DNA of 64,000 bases, from contig NZ_AYSJ01000014.1 in the NCBI RefSeq assembly GCF_000517265.1, positions 36,430 to 100,429 of the forward strand. The letters are read 5' to 3'. The position numbers and the translations under genes are program-made. The notes beneath the pieces are model-generated. The model was given only the letters and a program-made list of their open reading frames with translations. It did not search any database and was not told the DNA's origin. How positions within the stretch are numbered: position 1 is the stretch's first letter; each line of letters begins with the position of its first letter. Shown one piece after another: positions 1-6,208 of the stretch. This DNA comes from Photorhabdus khanii NC19 (GTDB lineage Bacteria; Pseudomonadota; Gammaproteobacteria; Enterobacterales; Enterobacteriaceae).

Positions 1-306
1 TGTAGGAGCATGAGTACCGGAGAACATCATAATCATTCCTTTTGGCAGTACATTATTGGGATCAATACTGATACCGTTACTGTCTACTTTAATACCATTA
101 CCCGCTTTTACATTTAGTCCATCTTTATCTGCTTTTAAGCCGCCATCCGGGTTAATTTTTATTGCCTGTGTATACTCATCACCCGGTTTTAGCGCTGAAT
201 TTGGGTTATTAGTCCGACCGGGCGTTTTACCAACTATATGGCGATCCATAGTATTGGTATTCTCTGTGTTGGATTCTGAAGTGGACCGGTTATATTTTTT
301 TTCCAT
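1..306 (-). CDS. pvc13: Pvc13-like tail fibre, N-terminal part (PVC-D), runs off the left edge
   Basis: The first 102 codons of a fibre gene are visible. It starts MEKKYNRSTSESNTENT, close to the PVC-B fibre start MEKEYNLSTSQSNTENT. It then shows shaft-type repeats (GGLKADKDGLNVKAGNG, GIKVDSDGISIDP) and the entry to a collar domain (VLPKGMIMMFSGTHAPT), which is nearly the PVC-A wording. The shaft is much shorter than in PVC-A or PVC-B. Fibres of this family are thought to bind the target cell. A ribosome site (AGGTGATAAAAATGG) precedes the ATG. No pvc1-pvc12 genes lie upstream; instead a copy of the pvc1 leader abuts it. Whether the gene is intact cannot be seen here. Confidence 0.85.
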   Translation of the reverse strand, partial: MEKKYNRSTSESNTENTNTMDRHIVGKTPGRTNNPNSALKPGDEYTQAIKINPDGGLKADKDGLNVKAGNGIKVDSNGISIDPNNVLPKGMIMMFSGTHAPT

Positions 307-940
307 TTTTATCACCTTGTATATGATATTGAGTTGTTTTGTTCAACAATGAAATTGATGATTTTTTCCTTTATTTACTATTTACATTTAAGATATAAAA
401 AACGTTTATTACTTTGTTTTCATTAGTTTTGATTCAAGGGTATAGCTACCGCAATAACATGATTTATAGATGTTATTATTTATATTTAAAAATTTATCCA
501 ATGGTTATTTAAATAATTCTCTGTGAAACAAAATAATTATGGGAGATGAATTTTTAGACGCAACATCAATTAATAATAGTGACTGTTAAATGTTTAGTGG
601 GTTGTTTATATTAATAAATAAAACAGTTATAGTTTGGAGAATAATTCTAGATTATTTTTTTGCAATATTTGAATGAAATATCTATGGAGATAGAAATAGA
701 GGGCAGTGGAATTTATTATTTATTTGCTACATTTACCAGCTAATGCTAAATATTTACTTAAATCATTAGAGCAGGTAAGTGGCGGAAATTTTCAGGGAAG
801 ATAATTAAATAAATAAGCGTTTTGTGGGTAAATTCTGGCAAGATTACCTTTTCTGACAACAGAATGATAAGAAGCCCGTTAAGCAGATTAACGCGCTCCT
901 TAAAAATATAGAAAGTGAATCATCTATTTAAATTACAGGC
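307..940 (-). other. Non-coding stretch: pvc13 5' flank joined to a pvc1-type leader
   Basis: I see no gene here. About 307-345 resembles the spacer just upstream of pvc13 in PVC-B. From about 363 to 620 it aligns with the region upstream of pvc1 in PVC-B (25790-26010) and PVC-A (49390-49630), including the ops-like element. The part from 640 to 940 is AT-rich and I recognise nothing in it. Confidence 0.7.
438..458 (-). promoter_or_regulatory. ops-like element in the PVC-D leader
   Basis: On the minus strand this reads GTTATTGCGGTAGCTATACC plus C. It contains GCGGTAGC, an eight-base match to the core of the RfaH ops element (GGCGGTAGCGTG). The same block occurs upstream of both complete pvc1 genes in this window. 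Here it lies about 130 bases before the pvc13 start. GGTA/TACC around GCTA could form a small non-template hairpin, as known for ops. Function is inferred. Confidence 0.5.
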
Positions 941-1882
941 TTATACTGGTGATTCTTTTGTCTTATAATTCTCAGATATTGTTGATGAAAAATGACTTCC
1001 CGCACTTTCTACCTTACCAGTAACAACATTGACTGGTGCCGATAATATTCCGGAGCAATTATGGCAAGCAGCAAAATCACTTCCAGCTTGTCTTGTTGTC
1101 AGTCGTTGAGTAAAAATAGATGATTCCAGCATATCCCGCATATATTCGCCTATTTTTCGACTTCCAATAGCTTTCCCTTCCCGTTCATCATTTAAAGTTA
1201 ATAAATGGTTAAGGGCTTGTACCTCTGCATGCAAACCAGCAATACCAGCCATCGTGGGTAATACACCTGCATTATTAATCATGTGCTGTTTAATTAAGGA
1301 TTCAATTATTGGATGTAAAGAATTTCCTGCTTTCTCATACATATCCTTTATCCCTGAAATAAAGGATGTAGAGTCAGTGATTATATATGCTATAGATTCA
1401 TCTGTTGGTTGAATTTCCGTTTGTCCTTGTCCATTTTTCTTTATTAATTCTTTATGGTGTTTAACTAATTTAATACCAGGAAATAGTTTTCTTTCAGCTA
1501 AATTTCTATCATTATCCTTAAGATTGACAAATTCATCATCATAATCATCATTGTGTACATATCCTGCATGGGCAGCGAAATTATCTAAAGATTTTTTTGA
1601 ATAAATAAAACTTCCACCAGGAGCACCATTCGCTTTTAAACCAGATACAGAAAAATTACGTTGCTTTGTTGCAGATTTTTGCTGACCAAATTGTCTTGAA
1701 GAGTCGAGGATTAATTGTGTCTTTGCACTAAAATCAGATAATTTAGGTGTTTTTTTCTTATAAGCAGACATGATTGCTCTAGAATCAGGAATATCCAGAT
1801 GTAATGCATCTAATAACGTTGCATCTGAAGTTTTTTTTTCGCAAGATTTGCGTATTTCTTTACAAATATCATTTTTGTACAT
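941..1882 (-). CDS. Putative YwqJ-like cytidine-deaminase-fold toxin (PVC payload)
   Basis: A 313-residue protein whose C-terminal third carries a deaminase zinc signature: H218-A-E220 in GLHAEVQALNHLL, and C273-H-N-C276 in FAACHNCSGIL. The HAE plus CxxC pattern and the order of the motifs fit the YwqJ-like toxin deaminases, which act on nucleic acids or nucleotides. The substrate here is unknown. The first 90 residues are polar and Lys/Ser-rich and could include the loading leader. It is the last payload gene of PVC-B. Its ribosome site (GGGGAATT) lies in a scar derived from pvc15. A C-terminal relic of a homologue lies at 29852-29941. Confidence 0.65.
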   Translation of the reverse strand: MYKNDICKEIRKSCEKKTSDATLLDALHLDIPDSRAIMSAYKKKTPKLSDFSAKTQLILDSSRQFGQQKSATKQRNFSVSGLKANGAPGGSFIYSKKSLDNFAAHAGYVHNDDYDDEFVNLKDNDRNLAERKLFPGIKLVKHHKELIKKNGQGQTEIQPTDESIAYIITDSTSFISGIKDMYEKAGNSLHPIIESLIKQHMINNAGVLPTMAGIAGLHAEVQALNHLLTLNDEREGKAIGSRKIGEYMRDMLESSIFTQRLTTRQAGSDFAACHNCSGILSAPVNVVTGKVESAGSHFSSTISENYKTKESPV

Positions 1883-2001
1883 TATAATTCCCCAGCCGTT
1901 GTAATAAACTTCAATATTGGCATGTCTGTCTTGGGCGTCTTTGGTTTCACTGCGTTTGCCGAGAAATATCTAGCCCGGAAACGCGGTTAAAGGGGATTCG
2001 C
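1883..2001 (-). pseudogene. Chimeric scar: pvc15 fragment joined to pvc1 fragment
   Basis: Positions 1883-1960 align with pvc15 of PVC-B at about 6540-6628 (region coding RHANIEVSYLLQRLEDY) with a short internal deletion. From about 1960 to 2001 the sequence switches to pvc1 (25667-25706, coding around SGLDISHEV). Neither piece is coding here. The junction looks like an illegitimate recombination scar between cassette copies. It also supplies the ribosome-binding region of the deaminase gene. Confidence 0.75.
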
Positions 2002-2083
2002 TCCCTTGCCGTCGCGATGCATCTTGAAATCTATAGGGTATAAAAGTGGTGATTATATATCTACCCATTTATTTTTCCGCTTT

Positions 2084-2995
2084 TTAGATGATAGGAAGTG
2101 TGGGGGCCTTATCTCGGGTAAATATAATCTGGTGTTTAAAGTTAAATTTTTTCCTCATTTTATTTAAATGTTCCTGCATAGGATTAATACTGAGGTGAGC
2201 ATCCCCTATGGAGACAACAAATGTATGATTTTCATTTTCAGCGGCATGTTTTGCAATTTTTTCTGCTAACGTTGGATTGACATATTCATCACGCCATCTA
2301 CCCGAAGTGAAACGCATCATTTCTAGAGCGATTTTATCTAATTCCTTGTTACTTCCAGCTTTCGCCATAATTTCAAGAAATTCATTACTTAATTGCTTAA
2401 AATTGGGTAAAAAATGCTGAATAGCAGTCGTATGTAATTCATAAAAGGAGGAAATATCTTTTTCTGTTAATTTCTCTGGTTCACTTATTGATTTTGCCGA
2501 TAGCTCAAACATCTCTTTCATGGCATTGGATAGCTCTGAATCCTCCCATCCAACAATTCCAGCTCGCCTATTTTTATTCATAAACCAGCTTGGTTTTGCC
2601 ATAAATTCTTTTGGTGTATACTCCGATCTATTTTTGTTTATCTGTTCATCTGTTGCCTCAATATAAAGTTGAAGTGTACCAGCATCAAAACTGCTATTAA
2701 CATCAGGTATATTTTTTGCGTATTGAAAGGGTGGTTTATTATGACCATCACCAGCAATAATAATTTTAGGCTGTTTATTTGAGAATATTTCTTTCATTCT
2801 TTCTGTAGTCAGTTCCACCTCTTTATCACCTTCATAAGTAAACCATTTTTTATGATGATCGGCAGGTGTGACGGAGTTAGAGTTTTTCTCCAGTTCTAAT
2901 TCCAATGGATTGCTATCATGATGAGTTGCGTTATTTGACTGTAATTGGCGTTTTTTTTGCTTTTGCTGTGCTTTTTCGCTGTATTCGTGTTCCAT
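2084..2995 (-). CDS. Putative ChaN/EreA-like (TIKI superfamily) toxin, PVC payload
   Basis: A 303-residue protein. After a polar Gln/Lys-rich leader (residues 1-45) it has GDGH at 82-85, YIEA at 111-114 and GDAH at 264-267. Paired GxxH motifs with an intervening acidic residue are typical of the TraB/ChaN/EreA-like TIKI superfamily, which includes a domain of Pasteurella multocida toxin. No membrane segment is seen. The start MEHEYSEK follows a good ribosome site (AGGTGATAATATG). A relic of a homologous C-terminus (matching NFKHQIIFTRD) lies at 57982-58160 in PVC-C. The family call is motif-based only; enzymatic activity and target are unknown. Confidence 0.45.
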   Translation of the reverse strand: MEHEYSEKAQQKQKKRQLQSNNATHHDSNPLELELEKNSNSVTPADHHKKWFTYEGDKEVELTTERMKEIFSNKQPKIIIAGDGHNKPPFQYAKNIPDVNSSFDAGTLQLYIEATDEQINKNRSEYTPKEFMAKPSWFMNKNRRAGIVGWEDSELSNAMKEMFELSAKSISEPEKLTEKDISSFYELHTTAIQHFLPNFKQLSNEFLEIMAKAGSNKELDKIALEMMRFTSGRWRDEYVNPTLAEKIAKHAAENENHTFVVSIGDAHLSINPMQEHLNKMRKKFNFKHQIIFTRDKAPTLPII

Positions 2996-2999
2996 ATTA

Positions 3000-3146
3000 T
3001 CACCTGTTAGGTTGATATAAGAAATATATTGAAGATGGTAGATTTACATAATAATCTTTAGGCAGTTGATTATAAGCTAAAAGTCGTTGTGAATTACCTT
3101 TTAGCCAAGATTTATCAGTTTTTTCTTGGTTTTTATATGTAGGCAT
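3000..3146 (-). CDS. Orphan payload leader ORF, 48 residues (probable payload relic)
   Basis: This short frame starts MPTYKNQEKT, identical to the first ten residues of the adjacent Pnf, behind almost the same strong ribosome site (TTAAGGAGAAATT). It then diverges into DKSWLKGNSQRLLAYNQLPK and ends in FLYQPNR, two codons before the next payload start. It is probably what is left of another payload after deletion of the body. A short expressed peptide cannot be excluded. Confidence 0.5.
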   Translation of the reverse strand: MPTYKNQEKTDKSWLKGNSQRLLAYNQLPKDYYVNLPSSIYFLYQPNR

Positions 3147-3235
3147 AATTTCTCCTTAATATATTAGGTAAAAGTTTGTTTATATAAAATTATCAATTGG
3201 TGGAAATTAGATGAGATAATAATAACCTCTGATGG

Positions 3236-4243
3236 TTATAACAACCGTTTTTTGAGTGAATTGATAACTTTAATGGCATTGCCTTTCTTGTTTGATGGAA
3301 CAATAGCATCTTCCGACAATACCTTGACGTTTATTTTTCCTTTATCGTTAGCCAGTAGCGCATAGCTGTAGCCAACCCTGCCAAGATAGGGTTCTGTAGG
3401 CTTGCTTTCGTCATAGTTAAAAACGCTGACATTTTCTGTTTCTGCTGGATTGTTAATTTCAACTCCCTTTTTTCCCATATAGGTAATAACACTCTGATCA
3501 TATGTTGCAAAAACATTGATTAAATCGTTGTTATGTTCGCTAACCGTAATGGGTTCGCTGTTCGGCAAAAGGGCTTTATGGCTTTGATGGGTAGTGGTAA
3601 CGCCTTGCCGACCTGTTTTCCATTCATCATCACCGGGTTTCTGCCCTGTATGATAGGCAAAGAAATAGTTACCCTTCACGGCATATATCATGGTACAACC
3701 GCTCAGCGCGCCGGATGTGACAATGACCGGATATCCGGGCTGAATATCTTTTAAATCAATTCTTATTCCTACGGTTCCCGATGCGCCATTAGCTACATTA
3801 ATACCGGTAATATTGGGATCCAACGTGTTTTTTCCCCAATGTATTCCTATTGTTCCTGAGCCCGATTCTGAAGATGTCACTTGGTCCCCATGGAATCCTG
3901 TAATCACATCATGAAAAGAGTTTTCCTCATTTCTTAAGGATACCGCATGTGCAAGCTCTTGGTTGCTGTCATAACGATGAGCGGTAACTTTTACGTTGAT
4001 AGGTGTATTACCGCTACCTACTAATAACCCTTTATTCTCCAGTGGGGAAATATGCCCTTTGTTAATTTTTCTATCCGCAAGAAATTGTTTTAATCCTTTT
4101 ATTTGCCTGTCTGTATGGCCTTTTTTATCTTGCTGGAGAGTCAGGGATTCATTGGGTAGTTGGCTGTCCTCATCTGAATCATTTTTTTGCCATTTATTCT
4201 TGTTAGTTTTACTGGTTTTTTCTTGGTTTTTATATGTAGGCAT
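3236..4243 (-). CDS. pnf: Pnf-like Rho-GTPase deamidase (CNF1/DNT family), PVC-B payload
   Basis: A 335-residue protein with a CNF1-type catalytic core. Cys183 lies in SGALSGCTMIYAVKGNY and His198 in FFAYHTGQ, 15 residues apart, the same spacing as the CNF1 pair Cys866/His881. Such enzymes deamidate a switch-II glutamine of Rho GTPases inside host cells. Residues 1-37 are a polar leader (MPTYKNQEKT...); the conserved part starts near SLTLQ. It lies 27 bases downstream of the Cif-like gene and has its own strong ribosome site (TTAAGGAGCGATT). A paralogue at 28813-29826 has the same body with another leader. Pnf is an established PVC effector of P. asymbiotica. Confidence 0.85.
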   Translation of the reverse strand: MPTYKNQEKTSKTNKNKWQKNDSDEDSQLPNESLTLQQDKKGHTDRQIKGLKQFLADRKINKGHISPLENKGLLVGSGNTPINVKVTAHRYDSNQELAHAVSLRNEENSFHDVITGFHGDQVTSSESGSGTIGIHWGKNTLDPNITGINVANGASGTVGIRIDLKDIQPGYPVIVTSGALSGCTMIYAVKGNYFFAYHTGQKPGDDEWKTGRQGVTTTHQSHKALLPNSEPITVSEHNNDLINVFATYDQSVITYMGKKGVEINNPAETENVSVFNYDESKPTEPYLGRVGYSYALLANDKGKINVKVLSEDAIVPSNKKGNAIKVINSLKKRLL

Positions 4244-4270
4244 AATCGCTCCTTAATATATTAATGGAAG

Positions 4271-5128
4271 TCAAATCCCAAGTTTAGCTTTTAAGTTTTC
4301 AATATTTTCAAAGAAATTGTTTTTATCATATTCTCTTAAATAAATATTAACTTCTTGATCTCTTTTAAATCTATCTAACTTTACGTTGGATATGTTTTTA
4401 TTTATTTCAAGTAATTCTGCAATGAGTTCCTTTTGCTCACTTTCAGATAATATATTGAATTCATTACTTAATAGTTTTTTTAGCTTATGAGCATTAATTG
4501 GCTCTTTTCCTCTGGAACTTAACCAGTCTACTATTTTAAGTGCAGGTAATATTCCATTGCCTAAATCTGACTGATAAATATATCCTACAATTCCTTGGCT
4601 GGTTGATGTAATATCAATCAGAAACATATGTCCAAATCGGTGATCATTAACTAATGCAACATAGCTCCTCGAATCGTTGAATTGATCAAGTTTTTCGGAA
4701 AACTCATTGCCGTTTATTTTTTCTTTTTTAAATTGTTCTACAGGATTAACCGCCTGTTCTGCTTCGGTCATTAATTTAAATATATTTTGTGCAGACAAGC
4801 CACAAACCGGTTCAATGGGATCATAAGGGTTTTCTCCAACAATATCTTTATAAGCTTCAAGTCCTCCGAATTGAGAAACATTTTCATCAATTGCTTTAAG
4901 TATAGCATCAGAATTTCTATCGATGATTTTATCCTCCCAATTATCATACCAAAGTAATTTGTTTCCCTTGGGATCATTATGGAGTTTTATAATATCATCT
5001 ATTAATTCTGTAGAATTTTCGTTATCGTCTTGGGGGGATAATCTCCCCCTCAGTTTAGATGGTTTGGTGTGACAACCCACTTCCAGGTGCAAGTCTGTTA
5101 CTGTATTTTCACTATATTCGTTTTGCAT
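4271..5128 (-). CDS. Putative papain-fold (Cif-like) effector, PVC-B payload
   Basis: A 285-residue protein. A candidate Cys-His-Gln triad can be placed at C109 (PVCGLSAQN), H167 (RFGHMFLID) and Q186 (YIYQSDLG). The total length and spacings (58 and 19) are close to those of Cif cyclomodulins (EPEC Cif, C109/H165/Q185, 282 residues), which deamidate NEDD8/ubiquitin. The N-terminus (MQNEYSENTV) is polar. The C-terminal 70 residues are predicted helical and charged. Cif homologues are known PVC cargo. Another papain-fold toxin family (for example the PMT-type thiol domain) is the main alternative. The ribosome site is weak. It is the first gene after pvc16, with 153 bases between. Confidence 0.45.
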   Translation of the reverse strand: MQNEYSENTVTDLHLEVGCHTKPSKLRGRLSPQDDNENSTELIDDIIKLHNDPKGNKLLWYDNWEDKIIDRNSDAILKAIDENVSQFGGLEAYKDIVGENPYDPIEPVCGLSAQNIFKLMTEAEQAVNPVEQFKKEKINGNEFSEKLDQFNDSRSYVALVNDHRFGHMFLIDITSTSQGIVGYIYQSDLGNGILPALKIVDWLSSRGKEPINAHKLKKLLSNEFNILSESEQKELIAELLEINKNISNVKLDRFKRDQEVNIYLREYDKNNFFENIENLKAKLGI

Positions 5129-5281
5129 TATTTTACCATTTTATCTATAGAGTGAATTCGAGGAATGAATAGCATATTTATAACATGGAAAGCTGAAATA
5201 AATATATTAAAAATAATTAGTTTTAATAAGTAATTATTTATTAGGTGAGTGATTGTTTGTTATTTTAATATAAAAATAATT

Positions 5282-6184
5282 TTAAATTCCAGTTAATCTA
5301 TCAGAGTTTTCTTTAGAAATAACAACACCAACACCATTTATCTTAACAATAGCCGCTTGGCTGTTTTTCCATTTTTCAAGTGTATCTTTTATTTGTGGTA
5401 AATATGTTGCACTAGTCATACCGGAAACTTCAACAATAACGCTTTCATCTTCTTGATTTTGATTATTTTCTGTATCAGGCTCGGTTGTCAGATTCACTTT
5501 AGCAAGGGCAAGACGTACATCTTGTGTGCCGCCTAATTCCATGCATAATTTATCTATTAAAGCCTGGTTTATTTGTGAATTATCCAGACTGGGTTTTTGG
5601 TTCACAGAAGCGGATATTTTACTTATTGGGGTTACACTGTCTTCAATATTTTGCAATTTCATCGGTACAGTAATGGAATATAATAGAGAGAGGCGAGGGC
5701 GATTACCGAGAGCCTGCCAAAAGTTACCTAAGCTATTTAAATTCTCCTGTTGTGGGATTACGCGGGCATATGCGCCGGGTATGCCGGTTAATTGACGATT
5801 ATTAATCAATGCATTTAAAATGCGGGTCATCACTTGTGCCGCCTGATTATCCGGCTGACTGTCCGGGCTGGAGCTGTCGCTGGACGGTTTATTGGCATCC
5901 CAGTAAGTGATTAAATAGTTACAATTGATGTTGAACCATCCCGGTAATAATGTACTGGTTAGCGGGTTATAACGTCTTGCTTCGGCAGAGCGTAATTGCA
6001 GATCTTCATGTATATCATAAAGAAATACGCTGACTGTCGGTTCTGATTGAATTGAGTTAATTTCTGGTAGGTCAAAGCGGATATTAATATTCTGACCAGG
6101 AATGTTTAAATATTTAATTAGAATATCATTTAATGCTTTATTAATCTCGATAATCGCGTTGTCAGAAGAAATTATAGTTGTCAT
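5282..6184 (-). CDS. pvc16: Pvc16, tail terminator cap protein (PVC-B)
   Basis: A 300-residue protein of the Pvc16/DUF4255 N-terminal family, the Afp16 counterpart that caps the tube and sheath at the distal end and ends polymerisation. The N-terminal half holds the conserved segments IRFDLPEINSIQSEPTVSVF and RRYNPLTSTLLPGWFNINCN, plus a Ser/Pro/Asp linker (NKPSSDSSSPDSQPDNQAA) near residues 95-115. The C-terminal 50 residues vary most between copies. It starts 24 bases after pvc15 and is the last structural gene of the operon. The PVC-C copy is the closest match, including about 80 bases of shared 3' flank. Confidence 0.9.
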   Translation of the reverse strand: MTTIISSDNAIIEINKALNDILIKYLNIPGQNINIRFDLPEINSIQSEPTVSVFLYDIHEDLQLRSAEARRYNPLTSTLLPGWFNINCNYLITYWDANKPSSDSSSPDSQPDNQAAQVMTRILNALINNRQLTGIPGAYARVIPQQENLNSLGNFWQALGNRPRLSLLYSITVPMKLQNIEDSVTPISKISASVNQKPSLDNSQINQALIDKLCMELGGTQDVRLALAKVNLTTEPDTENNQNQEDESVIVEVSGMTSATYLPQIKDTLEKWKNSQAAIVKINGVGVVISKENSDRLTGI

Positions 6185-6208
6185 ATTGACTCCAATTCTA
6201 CTTAATTT

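Noticed and set aside
3331..3516. Short minus-strand frame inside pnf
   Set aside because: It is an alternate frame of the conserved Pnf coding sequence with no ribosome site.
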